From: Tateyamaria sp. ANG-S1
GTDB lineage: Bacteria; Pseudomonadota; Alphaproteobacteria; Rhodobacterales; Rhodobacteraceae
Direction of reading: 5' to 3'
Length of the DNA: 64,000 bases
Assembly: GCF_000814025.1 (NCBI RefSeq)
Contig: NZ_JWLL01000006.1
Coordinates: 682,001 to 746,000 of the forward strand
This document shows, piece after piece, positions 26,000 to 35,676 of this stretch. The notes below the pieces were generated by a model. The model had not been told where the DNA came from. It was given only the letters and a program-made list of their open reading frames with translations, and did not search any database. How positions within the stretch are numbered: the first letter of the stretch is position 1; each line of letters starts with the position of its first letter. Made by a program: the position numbers and the translations under genes.

Positions 26000-27225
26000 G
26001 CGGTAAGACATTTCGGCAAACGTTGGTTGCAACATGCGCCCTGATCCTGTCCACGGCGCAGGCACCGGCGCAGGGACTATTCGACCCCGTGGCACAAGTT
26101 GATCAGCGCACGATCACAGAGTTCGAGGTGCAGCAGCGCCAGCGATTCCTGCGCGTTCTCGGGGCGAGCGGCGGCAGCCGCAGCGAAGTGATCGAAGAAT
26201 TGATCCGCGACCGACTGCGCGAGGCGGAAACCCGCGCTGTTGGCATCATTTTGGGACCGGACGAACTGGCCGCAGGTCTGGCCGAATTTGCAGGCCGCGC
26301 GGACCTGAGCACCGAAGAATTCATTCAAGGCATCGCCAGCGAAGGCATTGCCGAAGAAACCTTCCGCGATTTCGTCAATATCCAGCTTGTCTGGCGCGAC
26401 TATATCCGCGCGCGCTTTGGCAGCCGCGTCAGCATTGACGAGCGCGAGATTGATCGCGCCGTCCAATCCACCCGCGGCAACTCCGGCATCGAGGTGCTGG
26501 TGTCCGAGATCATCATCCCTGCCCCGCCGCAAGAGGCCGAGCAAGTGCTTGAGCAAGCCGAAATCATTGCCCAGACCACCTCCGAGGCAGAGTTTTCGAG
26601 CTTTGCTCGCCAGTTTTCCGCAACCGCATCCCGCGATGCAGGTGGTCGTCTGCCCTGGACCCCAATCTCCGAACTACCGCCTGTCCTCCGCCCGCTGCTG
26701 CTGGCGCTTGGACCGGGCGATGTGACCGCGCCTTTGCAGATCCCGAATGCCGTGGCGCTGTTCCAGTTGCGCGACATTCGCGAGACCGAAGCGCCGCAAC
26801 AAACCTTCTCTGCCATCGAGTACGCCGCCTACTACATCAATGGCGGCCGAACGCCCGAGGCGCTGTCGCGCGCCCAGTCGATTGCAGCGCGCGTGGACCG
26901 TTGCGACGACCTATATGGTATCGCTCAAGGTCAGGACCCGTCGGTTCTGGATCGCGGCAGCCTGCCGCCGGATGAGATCCCGAATGACATCGCGATTGAG
27001 TTGTCCAAGCTGGACCCCGGCGAGGTGTCGACGACGCTGACACGCGCCAACGGGAATACGCTTGTCTTCCTGATGCTGTGCGGCCGGACCCCAGCGCTTG
27101 AAGAAGATCAGGAAGTTGATCGCGGTGCCGTTGCAACCCAACTGCGCAACCAGCGTCTGAATGCGTTTTCCGAGACTTTGCTGGCCGAACTGCGCGCAGA
27201 AGCCGACGTGCGCATTCTCGAATGA
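25996..27225 (+). CDS. surA: SurA-type periplasmic chaperone/peptidyl-prolyl isomerase
   Basis: About 409 aa. A signal peptide of ~25 residues ends in 'STAQAPAQG', then comes the SurA N-terminal domain ('EVIEELIRDRLREAETRAVG') and a parvulin-like domain. Its place between lptD and pdxA-rsmA matches the conserved surA slot. Start ATG 25996 overlaps the lptD stop, and ATG 25978 is an alternative six codons longer. It helps LptD and other barrels fold. Confidence 0.88.
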   Translation: MSGKTFRQTLVATCALILSTAQAPAQGLFDPVAQVDQRTITEFEVQQRQRFLRVLGASGGSRSEVIEELIRDRLREAETRAVGIILGPDELAAGLAEFAGRADLSTEEFIQGIASEGIAEETFRDFVNIQLVWRDYIRARFGSRVSIDEREIDRAVQSTRGNSGIEVLVSEIIIPAPPQEAEQVLEQAEIIAQTTSEAEFSSFARQFSATASRDAGGRLPWTPISELPPVLRPLLLALGPGDVTAPLQIPNAVALFQLRDIRETEAPQQTFSAIEYAAYYINGGRTPEALSRAQSIAARVDRCDDLYGIAQGQDPSVLDRGSLPPDEIPNDIAIELSKLDPGEVSTTLTRANGNTLVFLMLCGRTPALEEDQEVDRGAVATQLRNQRLNAFSETLLAELRAEADVRILE

Positions 27226-28184
27226 CCGCAAAGCCCGTCGCCATCTGCTGTGGCGAACCGGCGGGCATCGGCCCGGAAATCGCGGCCAAGGCATGGGCGG
27301 CACTGCGCCGTGAGGTTCCGATGGTTTGGCTGGGCGACCCCCGCCATCTGCCGGAAGACACGCCATGGACAGAAATCGCCGACTGCACCGAAGCCACGGC
27401 AGGCGATGCCCTGCCCGTTCTGCGCCACGAGTTTCCGTCGCCTGCAACTCCGGGCACCCCGACACTTGAGAACGCCCAAGGCGTGATCGACGTGATCGCG
27501 CGCGCGGTCGAACTGGTCACGCGCGGAGATGCGGCAGCGCTCTGCACCGCGCCGATCCACAAGAAAGTTCTCATGGACGGTGCTGGTTTCGCCTATCCCG
27601 GTCACACCGAATATTTGGAGGCGCTGACGGGCGCGCCGCGCGCCGTCATGATGCTTGCCTCGGACGCGCTGCGCGTGGTCCCCACAACAATCCACATCGC
27701 GCTTGAAGAGGTGCCCATAGCCCTAACACCCAAGCTGTTGCGTAACACAATTGAAATCACCGCAGCCGCACTGCGCGAGCAATTCCACTTGCCCGCCCCC
27801 CGTATCGCGGTGGCGGGGCTGAACCCCCATGCGGGCGAAGGGGGCGCAATGGGCCGGCAGGAATTGGACTGGATCGGGGACCTGATTGCTGAGATGGCGG
27901 CAGACGGCCTTGAGGTTAGCGGCCCCTGGCCGGCTGACACTATGTTTCATGCTGCCGCGCGCGCCCGCTATGACGCGGCGATCTGCATGTACCACGATCA
28001 GGCTCTGATCCCGATCAAAACGCTGGATTTCGACCGCGGCGTAAACGTGACACTCGGCTTGCCAATCATCCGCACCTCGCCCGATCACGGCACCGCCTTT
28101 GACATTGCAGGGCGCGACATCGCCAACCCCACAAGCATGATCGAAGCGATCCGTCTGGCCCACAAGATGGCGCAAGGTGCATGA
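27222..28184 (+). CDS. pdxA: 4-hydroxythreonine-4-phosphate dehydrogenase
   Basis: Oxidises 4-phosphohydroxy-threonine in the pyridoxal phosphate (DXP-dependent) pathway, 320 aa. The family signatures 'GEPAGIGPE', '[10 protein letters not shown]', '[11 protein letters not shown]' and the metal histidines in 'MYHDQALIP' are present. It overlaps surA and rsmA by 4 bp each. Confidence 0.96.
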   Translation: MTAKPVAICCGEPAGIGPEIAAKAWAALRREVPMVWLGDPRHLPEDTPWTEIADCTEATAGDALPVLRHEFPSPATPGTPTLENAQGVIDVIARAVELVTRGDAAALCTAPIHKKVLMDGAGFAYPGHTEYLEALTGAPRAVMMLASDALRVVPTTIHIALEEVPIALTPKLLRNTIEITAAALREQFHLPAPRIAVAGLNPHAGEGGAMGRQELDWIGDLIAEMAADGLEVSGPWPADTMFHAAARARYDAAICMYHDQALIPIKTLDFDRGVNVTLGLPIIRTSPDHGTAFDIAGRDIANPTSMIEAIRLAHKMAQGA

Positions 28185-29023
28185 GTGCGATTGACGATCT
28201 GCCCCCGCTGCGCGAGGTGATCGCGACCCACGGGCTAAGCGCACGCAAAGCGCTGGGGCAGAACTTTCTTCTGGACCTCAACCTGACGGCCAAGATCGCG
28301 CGGCAAGCCGGTGAGCTGAGCGGATCGGATGTGCTCGAGATCGGCCCGGGCCCCGGTGGTCTGACCCGGGGGCTTCTGTCCGAAGGCGCGCGCAAGGTAC
28401 TCGCCATCGAAAAGGACGCGCGCTGCCTGCCCGCACTGGCCGAGATTGGCGACCGCTATCCAGGCCGCTTGCAAGTGATTGAGGGCGACGCGCTCGACAT
28501 TGATCCGCTGGCGCATCTGACCCCGCCCATCCGGGTGGCGGCGAACCTGCCCTACAATGTGGGGACCGAATTGTTGGTACGCTGGCTCACGCCGCCGACA
28601 TGGCCGCCGTTCTGGCAGTCGCTGACGCTGATGTTCCAGCGCGAAGTGGCGGAGCGTATTGTGGCGCAGCCTGGATCGAAAGCCTATGGCCGCTTGGCCG
28701 TATTGGCGCAATGGCGCGCCGATGCGCGGATCGTGATGTCTCTGCCCCCTGGCGCGTTCACGCCGCCGCCCAAGGTCTCAAGCGCGGTGGTCCACATCAC
28801 CGCCCTGCCCAAGCCGAGGTTCGAGGCGGACGCCTCCGTGCTCAGCCGCGTCGTGGCTGCCGCGTTCAATCAACGGCGTAAGATGCTGCGGGCTGCTTTG
28901 AAAGGCACGGCAACGGACATCGAAGATCGGTTGAGGGCTGCCGGGATCAAACCGACAGACCGGGCCGAGCAGGTCCCGCTGGAAGGGTTCTGCGCCCTCG
29001 CCCGCGAAGTCGCCAAGGGCTAA
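28181..29023 (+). CDS. rsmA: 16S rRNA (adenine1518/1519-N6)-dimethyltransferase
   Basis: KsgA-type enzyme that dimethylates two adenines in helix 45 of 16S rRNA, 280 aa. '[10 protein letters not shown]' begins the SAM domain, '[15 protein letters not shown]' is motif I, and '[13 protein letters not shown]' is the catalytic N-L-P-Y. The C-terminal helical domain ends normally. It is the last gene of the lptF operon. Confidence 0.97.
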   Translation: MSAIDDLPPLREVIATHGLSARKALGQNFLLDLNLTAKIARQAGELSGSDVLEIGPGPGGLTRGLLSEGARKVLAIEKDARCLPALAEIGDRYPGRLQVIEGDALDIDPLAHLTPPIRVAANLPYNVGTELLVRWLTPPTWPPFWQSLTLMFQREVAERIVAQPGSKAYGRLAVLAQWRADARIVMSLPPGAFTPPPKVSSAVVHITALPKPRFEADASVLSRVVAAAFNQRRKMLRAALKGTATDIEDRLRAAGIKPTDRAEQVPLEGFCALAREVAKG

Positions 29024-29025
29024 AC

Positions 29026-29052
29026 GAAAAAGGGCGTGCCGATGGCACGCCC
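29026..29052 (-). terminator. Rho-independent terminator of the DUF4167 gene
   Basis: GGGCGTGCC/GGCACGCCC with a 3-nt loop (29032-29052), followed on the minus strand by TTTTT. It stands between the convergent rsmA and DUF4167 genes and could also stop rsmA transcripts weakly. Confidence 0.8.
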
Positions 29053-29073
29053 GTGTTCTGCGATGCAAAGCTG

Positions 29074-29634
29074 TTACTCTGCGGCCTCCGGGGCGGTTCC
29101 GTCTGCTTCGGGCTGAGGGACGGTTTCGGGTTGTGGGGCCTCGGCTTCAGCTTTGGGCTTACGCGACCGGCTGCGGGTCGTTTTTGGCTTGGGCTTCGGC
29201 TGGCTTTCCGGCGTTTCAACCAGACCGCTGTCGCCTTCGTTTTCTACCACATCGGGCTGCGGAGCCTGGGCGGGATCGGCGGCATTGGCTTCCTGCTCTT
29301 GGCGGGCGGCGCGCTCACGATCACGTTCGGCCTGGCGTTCACGGTTCTGGCGGTCCTGCTCTTCGCGACGGGCTTCGATCTCTCGCTGCGCTTCGGCAAG
29401 CATGCGCAGATAGTGTTCCGCGTGTTGCTGGAAGTTCTCGGTCGCGACCCGGTCACCGGACAGCTGCGCATCACGGGCCAGCTGGTTGTATTTGTCGATG
29501 ATCTGCTGCGGTGTGCCGCGCACCTTGCCCTCGGGGCCGGAACTGTCGAACACGCGGTTGACGACGTTGCCGCCACCGCCGGAATTGCGGTTGCGGTTGC
29601 TCTTGGACCGGGACCGTGATCTCGAAGACTTCAT
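29074..29634 (-). CDS. DUF4167 domain-containing protein
   Basis: 186 aa with a very basic Ser/Arg/Asn-rich start ('MKSSRSRSRSKSNRNRN'). The DUF4167 core follows ('NRVFDSSGPEGKVRG', 'IIDKYNQLARDA', 'NFQQHAEHYLRML'). A charged coiled-coil and a Pro/Glu tail with a second basic patch complete it. The layout suggests RNA or ribosome contact, but this is inference. ATG 29634 was chosen because the conserved region begins there. It lies next to prmC-prfA, as usual in this group. Confidence 0.9.
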   Translation of the reverse strand: MKSSRSRSRSKSNRNRNSGGGGNVVNRVFDSSGPEGKVRGTPQQIIDKYNQLARDAQLSGDRVATENFQQHAEHYLRMLAEAQREIEARREEQDRQNRERQAERDRERAARQEQEANAADPAQAPQPDVVENEGDSGLVETPESQPKPKPKTTRSRSRKPKAEAEAPQPETVPQPEADGTAPEAAE

Positions 29635-29837
29635 GGATGTGTTCAGCTCTCTGGCAAAATACTTTGAGATCGCCTGCGCCGCATCAGCCTGGTTGCGTGT
29701 CACAGTCTCTTGGCGATCTTGTGGATGGGACGCTGCTGCATGACCAAGGCCGCGCGGTCTGCGTCTGCAACTGAATATGCACGCTCAGCACCGGACGACA
29801 AGAGTTAATGGGGCATTTTCGACACTTTTTGGACCAC

Positions 29838-30674
29838 TCACGCCGGATTCCGCGCAAGAACGACACGGTCACGCCCATCAAGGTCCGGCAGCACGTCAAC
29901 TGTACCCCACCCACCGCTTTCGAAAATGGCGCGCACATCCGGGCCCTGTTGCCAACCGATCTCGCACAGCACGCGGCCTTGCGCAGTCAAATAGCTGCCC
30001 GCCTCGTCGGCAATAGTGCGATATGCGGTCAAGCCATCGCCTTCGTCTGTCAACGCCATGCGCGGTTCATGGTCCCGCAACTCCGGCGCAATCTCTTCCA
30101 TCTCGAAGGCAGACAGATAGGGCGGGTTCGCAACGATCAGATCAAAGCGCCCCTCAACCGGGTCGAACCAGTCACCCTGCCGGATCGTCGCGCGCGCGGC
30201 CACGTCATGCAGCACCGCATTGGCCGAGGCTTGCAGGCACGCAGCCTCTGACAGATCGACGCCAACGCCCTGCGCCTCAGTCCGTTCAGCCAAGAGCGTG
30301 ATCAGCAGGCAACCCGATCCAATGCCCAGATCAAGAACGCGCCCGAAATCTTCGGTCAGTGCCGCTTCGATGAGCGTTTCGCTCTCGGGCCGCGGGTCCA
30401 GCACATCCGAGCTGACCTTGAAAGCGCGCCCATAAAACTCGCGCTGTCCGATCAGATGACTCACCGGCACACGGACCGCACGTAGCGCAATCAAGTGATC
30501 GTAACGGTCGGCAATGTCGGGGGCGATGTCTTCGGGCGCGATCAGCGTCACGCGGGCGGCGTCTACTTGTGCCGCATGGGCCAGCAAAACCCGCGCGTCG
30601 CGCGCTGGGTCCGGCACACCTGCCGCGCGCAGTCGCGCAGTGGCCGCCACCATAGCCTGCGCTGCGGTCGTCAC
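29838..30674 (-). CDS. prmC: Peptide chain release factor N5-glutamine methyltransferase
   Basis: Methylates the Gln of the GGQ motif in release factors, 278 aa. An N-terminal helical domain is followed by a Rossmann domain with '[13 protein letters not shown]' (SAM motif I) and 'IVANPPYLS' (catalytic N-P-P-Y). It overlaps prfA by 4 bp, so enzyme and substrate are made together. Confidence 0.96.
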   Translation of the reverse strand: MTTAAQAMVAATARLRAAGVPDPARDARVLLAHAAQVDAARVTLIAPEDIAPDIADRYDHLIALRAVRVPVSHLIGQREFYGRAFKVSSDVLDPRPESETLIEAALTEDFGRVLDLGIGSGCLLITLLAERTEAQGVGVDLSEAACLQASANAVLHDVAARATIRQGDWFDPVEGRFDLIVANPPYLSAFEMEEIAPELRDHEPRMALTDEGDGLTAYRTIADEAGSYLTAQGRVLCEIGWQQGPDVRAIFESGGWGTVDVLPDLDGRDRVVLARNPA

Positions 30675-31720
30675 GTGCCCATCTCTGCCATCAGTCGCGC
30701 CTGTGCATCCGCAGTCAGCGCATCAATCACCTGGTCCAGATCGCCCTGCATCACCTGATCCAGCTTGTAGAGCGTCAGGTTGATCCGATGATCCGTCATG
30801 CGCCCCTGCGGAAAGTTGTAGGTACGGATGCGCTCAGACCGGTCGCCTGATCCCACCTGTGCCGCCCGGTCGGCGGAACGTTCGCTGTCCACCCGGTTGC
30901 GTTCCAGATCATAAAGCCGCGCGCGCAGCACTTGCATGGCGATCTCGCGGTTGCGGTGCTGCGACTTCTCACTGCTGGTCACCACGATACCTGTGGGCAG
31001 GTGCGTGATCCGTACGGCACTGTCGGTGGTGTTCACATGCTGCCCGCCCGCACCGGAGGCACGCATGGTGTCGATGCGGATGTCCTGTTGCGAGATGTCG
31101 ATGTCGACATCCTCGGCCTCCGGCAGCACCGCCACCGTGGCGGCGGACGTATGGATGCGCCCCCCGCTTTCGGTCGTCGGCACCCGCTGCACGCGGTGCA
31201 CACCACTTTCATACTTCATCCGGGCAAAGACATTGTCGCCGGTGATATGGGCCACGACCTCCTTGATCCCACCCAATTCCGTGGCCTGCTCCTCGACGAC
31301 ATCCAGCTTCCAACCACGCCCCTCGGCATAGCGTTGGTACATACGCAGCAGGTCGCCCGCAAAGAGCGCCGCTTCATCGCCTCCAGTACCCGGCCGGATT
31401 TCAAGCATGGCGGGCTTGGCATCGGCCGCATCCTTAGGCAACAGCGCGATTTGCAGCGCCGCCTCGGCCTCGGGCAAGGCCGCCTTGAGCTGCGGCAATT
31501 CCTCTTGGGCCAGTTCCGCCATGTCCGGATCGGACAGCATGGCCTCGGCCTCTTCCATGTCGGCCACGATCTGCTGATAGGCGTTGATCTGGTCCACGAC
31601 AGGCTTGAGGTCGGAATACTCCTTGGCCAGCGCGGCAATGTCGCCGGACCCGTCGGCCATGGCAGCCTCAAGGTACTGAAAGCGCTGGGTGATCTGCAAA
31701 AGGCGGTCTTGGGGGATCAT
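30671..31720 (-). CDS. prfA: Peptide chain release factor 1
   Basis: Recognises UAA and UAG and triggers peptide release, 349 aa. '[16 protein letters not shown]' contains the catalytic GGQ, and the acidic domain '[19 protein letters not shown]' is typical. ATG 31720 gives the family start MIPQDRL. A TTG at 31738 would add six residues and is less likely. Confidence 0.96.
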   Translation of the reverse strand: MIPQDRLLQITQRFQYLEAAMADGSGDIAALAKEYSDLKPVVDQINAYQQIVADMEEAEAMLSDPDMAELAQEELPQLKAALPEAEAALQIALLPKDAADAKPAMLEIRPGTGGDEAALFAGDLLRMYQRYAEGRGWKLDVVEEQATELGGIKEVVAHITGDNVFARMKYESGVHRVQRVPTTESGGRIHTSAATVAVLPEAEDVDIDISQQDIRIDTMRASGAGGQHVNTTDSAVRITHLPTGIVVTSSEKSQHRNREIAMQVLRARLYDLERNRVDSERSADRAAQVGSGDRSERIRTYNFPQGRMTDHRINLTLYKLDQVMQGDLDQVIDALTADAQARLMAEMGT

Positions 31721-31747
31721 AACGCCGGTTTGATCCAAGCCTGACTA

Positions 31748-31775
31748 TTGGTCAAGGGGCGGTCTGTGCTATACT
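31748..31775 (+). promoter_or_regulatory. Sigma70-type promoter, possibly leaderless
   Basis: TTGGTC (31748-31753) and TATACT (31770-31775) with a 16-bp spacer. The expected start of transcription, about 7 nt after the -10, falls at or next to the ATG at 31783, and no ribosome-binding site is visible. This suggests a leaderless message. Confidence 0.5.
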
Positions 31776-31782
31776 CGCCATC

Positions 31783-32073
31783 ATGCTACGCAACACATTG
31801 ATTTTTCTGGCGATGGCAAGTCCTGCACTGGCGGATGTGACATCGCCCTCGGGCAAAACGGTCGAATGCTACTGCACCGACAAGGCTGGTAGCAGGATCG
31901 AGTTGGGTCAAACCATCTGCTTGCAGGTGGACGGCAGGATGTTCATGGCGCAATGCCAGATGTCGCTGAACTCGCCCATGTGGCGCGAGGTGCAGGAAGG
32001 GTGTATGAGCTCATCCCTCCTGGACGGCCCCCAGCAACCGCTCCAGTCTCTCGCGGTTGACGCCCAGATCTGA
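31783..32073 (+). CDS. Small secreted cysteine-rich protein
   Basis: 96 aa with a cleavable signal peptide ('LIFLAMASPALADV', cleavage near residue 18). Five Cys sit at about 29, 31, 46, 58 and 74, so disulfides in the periplasm are likely. The stretch 'ICLQVDGRMFMAQCQM' looks conserved, but I know no named domain. Its 3' end overlaps the convergent DUF1499 gene by 63 bp. Confidence 0.75.
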   Translation: MLRNTLIFLAMASPALADVTSPSGKTVECYCTDKAGSRIELGQTICLQVDGRMFMAQCQMSLNSPMWREVQEGCMSSSLLDGPQQPLQSLAVDAQI

Positions 32074-32427
32074 CCGGCCAAAGCGCAGCCGGGCATGCAT
32101 CTTGAGCGTCCCATCATTGTGCTCGACGGTGGTGTAGTCGGGAAAGCCGATCCATTTCGACCGGGTCACATAAGTGATGCGCCCCTCCGCGACTGACCCG
32201 GCGATAACGCGGGTCCTTGGTAGGTCGCGGGCAGCAGCATCCACACGGGCCAAAGCCTCGGGTGCCGCCTCGATCACGCGGATTGCGCCGCCCGCCATGT
32301 TCTGGCTGTTGGTCTCTGCAATGGGCTGATGCCAACGCGCCGCATCCGTCGGCGCACGGCGCACGAAAGCCAGCAATCCAAGAACCAAAACACAAGTGAC
32401 CACAAAGAGATACATCACAAACCTCAT
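32011..32427 (-). CDS. DUF1499 domain-containing protein
   Basis: 138 aa. An N-terminal hydrophobic helix (5-22) acts as anchor or signal, followed by a DUF1499 domain ('RVIAGSVAEGRITYVTRS', 'WIGFPDYTTVE', 'LRFGRSDLGVNRERL'). The function of the family is unknown. It converges on and overlaps the cysteine-rich protein gene. Confidence 0.85.
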   Translation of the reverse strand: MRFVMYLFVVTCVLVLGLLAFVRRAPTDAARWHQPIAETNSQNMAGGAIRVIEAAPEALARVDAAARDLPRTRVIAGSVAEGRITYVTRSKWIGFPDYTTVEHNDGTLKMHARLRFGRSDLGVNRERLERLLGAVQEG

Positions 32428-32478
32428 CCCGCGCCCCTCACTTAGCCAGATAAACCGCCGCCGGAGGCTCTCGCAATC

Positions 32479-33426
32479 TTAACGATAGGTCACGCCCGGA
32501 AGGACGCATAACAGTTCGTATAAGATGTTCGCCCCGGTCAGCGCCGTGTTTCCCGATGTATCGTAGGGCGGCGAGACTTCAACCAGGTCGCACCCCACAA
32601 TGTTGAGACCACGCAGCGCCCGGATGAATTGCAACGCCTGCGGGGTTGTCAGTCCGCCGATCTCCGGCGTCCCGGTGCCGGGGGCAAAGGCAGGATCAAG
32701 ACTGTCGATATCATAGCTGACATATGTCGGTGCATCGCCAATATCACGCCGGATCTCCGCTCCCAACTGGCTCAGGCTGCGGCCCCACAATTCAGAGGCG
32801 GGGAAATGTTGAAAGCCCCAGCCCTGCGCTTCCGTAAAGTCCTCTGCCGAATACCCGGTGCCGCGCAGCCCGACCTGATACACTTTCGCAGGCTGAAGAA
32901 GCCCCTCTTCATATGCGCGCCGGAACACCGTGCCGTGGGTCTCTTTCTCGCCGAACATCTCATCATTGACGTCGGCATGCGCGTCCACATGAACCATCGC
33001 CACCGGCCCATGCCGTTTGGCCATGGCCCGCAGGATAGGTAAGGTGATGGAATGATCACCGCCGATGGCCAGCGGAACGGCATCAAAGTCGAGGATCGCC
33101 TCGTAACTCTCTGCAATGATGCGGAGACTTTCGGCCAGTGAGAACGTATTGATCGCCAGATCACCGATATCGGCCACCTGCAGACTGTCAAAGGGTGCGG
33201 CCCCCGTCGCAAGGTTATAGGGCCGGATCATCGCGGACTCGCTGCGCACCTGCTTGGGCCCGAACCGCGTGCCCGAACGCCATGACGTGCCAATGTCCAT
33301 GGGCACGCCCAGCACGGCGGCATCCAGCTTTTGCAACTCGTTCGAAAACGGCAGACGCATGAATGTGTTGGGCCCGGAGAACCGGGCCAGATCATTGCCG
33401 CTAATCGGCTGATTCCTAGGCGCCAC
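32479..33426 (-). CDS. speB: Agmatinase-family ureohydrolase (second of pair)
   Basis: A 315-aa manganese ureohydrolase. Metal ligands are in 'GGDHSITLP', 'VHVDAHADVND' and 'SYDIDSLDPAFAPGTGTP'. The start is a GTG at 33426 with GGAGG 7 nt upstream, overlapping the preceding ureohydrolase by 11 bp. The enzyme releases urea from agmatine or a related guanidino compound. Sequence alone does not separate agmatinase from guanidinobutyrase. Confidence 0.9.
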   Translation of the reverse strand: MAPRNQPISGNDLARFSGPNTFMRLPFSNELQKLDAAVLGVPMDIGTSWRSGTRFGPKQVRSESAMIRPYNLATGAAPFDSLQVADIGDLAINTFSLAESLRIIAESYEAILDFDAVPLAIGGDHSITLPILRAMAKRHGPVAMVHVDAHADVNDEMFGEKETHGTVFRRAYEEGLLQPAKVYQVGLRGTGYSAEDFTEAQGWGFQHFPASELWGRSLSQLGAEIRRDIGDAPTYVSYDIDSLDPAFAPGTGTPEIGGLTTPQALQFIRALRGLNIVGCDLVEVSPPYDTSGNTALTGANILYELLCVLPGVTYR

Positions 33427-34384
33427 CGCGCATCCTCCATCCCAGAAGCTGACAAATCTCGGTTGCCACATGGGCACCTGCGATGGCCGTTGCCCCGGTC
33501 GTATCGAAGGGGGGCGATACCTCGACCACGTCACCGCCCTGAATGTTGATGCCAGCCAAACCGCGCAGCAAAGCCGCGGCCTGCGCGGAACTCAGGCCGC
33601 CCCAGACCGGCGTACCCGTGCCGGGGGCAAAGGCCGGATCAAGCCCGTCAATGTCGAAACTCAGGTAAACGGGCCGGTCGCCGACAATCTCGCGCACACG
33701 CGCCGCCGCCGCTTCCGGTCCAATCTTATGAAATTCCGGCGCGTCAATGATATTAACGCCCAGCGTATCCTCATTCGTGGTCCGTATCCCAATCTGGACC
33801 GATGTAGCAGGGTCCACGATGCCGGACTTCACTGCCTTGTAAAACATCGTGCCGTGATCCACGCGGGACATGTCATCGTCTGCCCATGTGTCCGTGTGCG
33901 CGTCGATCTGGATCAGCGACATGGACCCGTACTTTTCGGCATAGGCTCTGAGGATAGGGAACGAGATGTAGTGATCCCCTCCCAACACGACGCTTGCCGT
34001 GCCTGCCTCCAGTATCCCCCGGATATGCGCTGTCAGCGTATCGGGAAACGCGGGAATGTCGGCATAATCAAACGCCACATCGCCATAGTCGACGATGACC
34101 CGCTCGCTCACCACGTCAAAGGGCCAGCCATAAGGCGCATCAGGTGCCAGCAGGGACGACGCCTCGCGGATCGCGCGCGGGCCCAGCCGGGTGCCGGGTC
34201 GGTTGGTCACTGCCTGATCAAAGGGCACACCCGTTACGGCAATGTCGACGCCCGTCAGATCCTTGGTATAGCGCCGCCGCAGAAACGATGTCGCCCCGCC
34301 AAAGGTCAACTCATAGGACGGCCCCCGTGGATCGTCGCGGGTAAAGGCATGATCCATCTGATGTTTCGCGTCTTCCAACGCCAT
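33416..34384 (-). CDS. speB: Agmatinase-family ureohydrolase (first of pair)
   Basis: 322 aa, a paralog of the next gene. The metal motifs 'GGDHYISFP', 'IQIDAHTDTWADD' and 'SFDIDGLDPAFAPGTGTP' are complete. Note Y in the first motif where its partner has S, and T-D-T-W in the second, typical of one of the two Rhodobacterales agmatinase types. It is translationally coupled to the second copy and follows the M20 amidohydrolase by 65 bp. The pair may act on two substrates or as a mixed oligomer. Confidence 0.9.
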   Translation of the reverse strand: MALEDAKHQMDHAFTRDDPRGPSYELTFGGATSFLRRRYTKDLTGVDIAVTGVPFDQAVTNRPGTRLGPRAIREASSLLAPDAPYGWPFDVVSERVIVDYGDVAFDYADIPAFPDTLTAHIRGILEAGTASVVLGGDHYISFPILRAYAEKYGSMSLIQIDAHTDTWADDDMSRVDHGTMFYKAVKSGIVDPATSVQIGIRTTNEDTLGVNIIDAPEFHKIGPEAAAARVREIVGDRPVYLSFDIDGLDPAFAPGTGTPVWGGLSSAQAAALLRGLAGINIQGGDVVEVSPPFDTTGATAIAGAHVATEICQLLGWRMRGGA

Positions 34385-34449
34385 CCCACGTCCCTCTTCT
34401 CTGGTTCCAAAATCCCGGGATGATGCGACGCGCGGCAGGTCAGCGCCCC

Positions 34450-35613
34450 TTACCGCAACGGCTGCGCCGTCTCGACCAAACGGGCAAAGAACGACGCCCC
34501 AATCGGCGCAATCTCATCATTGAAATTGAACTCGGGGTGATGAACGCCGACGCCCTCGCCCTGCCCCAGCATCAGGTAAGCGCCCGGTCGCGCCTCAAGC
34601 ATATAGGAAAAATCCTCTGCTCCCATGACGGGTTCCACATCGGCATCAACGCCAGCCTCCCCAGAGACCTCTGCTGCCACGCGGGCCGCAAAAGCCGCCT
34701 TGTCATCGTCATTCACAGTCGGAGGATAACCAAACTCGAACTCCAGCCGCCCCACGCAGCCATAGGTAGCAGCGGTGCCCGCAACAATCTCCTCCATCCG
34801 GCGCACCACCATGGCCTGCACATCCTTGGAAAAGGTGCGCACGGTCCCGTTGATGTAAGCGCTTTCAGGGATGACATTGTCAGTCGTGCCGGTATGGATC
34901 TGGGTCGTTGAGATGACCAGTTGTTCCATCGGATGGTGATTGCGGCTGACGATGGTCTGCAGCGCGGTCACGACAGCGCACGCGGCAACCACTGGATCCA
35001 CACAATCATAGGGGCGTGCACCATGCCCCCCCTTGCCAGTGACATGAATGTGGAATGTGTCCGCCGCCGCCATGATGGGACCCGGGCGGGTGTGAAACTT
35101 GCCGATATCTTTGCCCGGCGAATTGTGGATCGCATAGACCTCGCCAATGTCGAAACGGTCCATGATGCCCTCCTGCACCATGACCTCACCGCCGCCGCCA
35201 TCTTCCTCGGCGGGTTGAAAGATCAGCGCGACCCGCCCAGCAAAGTTCCGCGTCTCGGCCAAGTACTTTGCAGCACCAAGCAGCATCGCTGTATGTCCGT
35301 CATGCCCGCAGGCGTGCATCTTGCCGGGATGGGTCGACGCGTACGGCACGCCGGTCTGCTCCTCGATTGGCAGTGCATCGAAATCCGCGCGCAGGCCAAT
35401 GGTCGGCCCCTCGCCCTGTCCGTTGATGATCGCCACGACGCCGGTCTGCGCGATCTCTCCATGCACCTCGTCCACACCAATCTCCGCCAGCCGTTCCAGG
35501 ATAAAGGCAGACGTCTTGGGGCAATCAAACGACAGTTCCGGGATCGAATGCAGATGCTGGCGCCATGCGGCCATGTCGGGGGCAAGATCGCCGATGCGGT
35601 TGATGATGGGCAT
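34450..35613 (-). CDS. M20-family amidohydrolase (hippurate hydrolase-like)
   Basis: A 387-aa metal-dependent amidase or deacylase. Metal-site motifs 'MHACGHDGHTAMLLG', 'FQPAEEDGGGGEVM' and 'PVMGAEDFSYML' are intact. The family includes hippurate, N-acyl-amino-acid and IAA-conjugate hydrolases. Given the ureohydrolases downstream, an N-acyl or guanidino amino acid is a possible substrate. ATG 35613 (MPIINRIGDL) is preferred, and the frame extends ten codons upstream. Confidence 0.92.
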   Translation of the reverse strand: MPIINRIGDLAPDMAAWRQHLHSIPELSFDCPKTSAFILERLAEIGVDEVHGEIAQTGVVAIINGQGEGPTIGLRADFDALPIEEQTGVPYASTHPGKMHACGHDGHTAMLLGAAKYLAETRNFAGRVALIFQPAEEDGGGGEVMVQEGIMDRFDIGEVYAIHNSPGKDIGKFHTRPGPIMAAADTFHIHVTGKGGHGARPYDCVDPVVAACAVVTALQTIVSRNHHPMEQLVISTTQIHTGTTDNVIPESAYINGTVRTFSKDVQAMVVRRMEEIVAGTAATYGCVGRLEFEFGYPPTVNDDDKAAFAARVAAEVSGEAGVDADVEPVMGAEDFSYMLEARPGAYLMLGQGEGVGVHHPEFNFNDEIAPIGASFFARLVETAQPLR

Positions 35614-35676
35614 GGGTGGACTCCGGGCGCTGGGATACGTCACATGTCAGCAAACCTGAAACCGGCGGGGGCTGCA

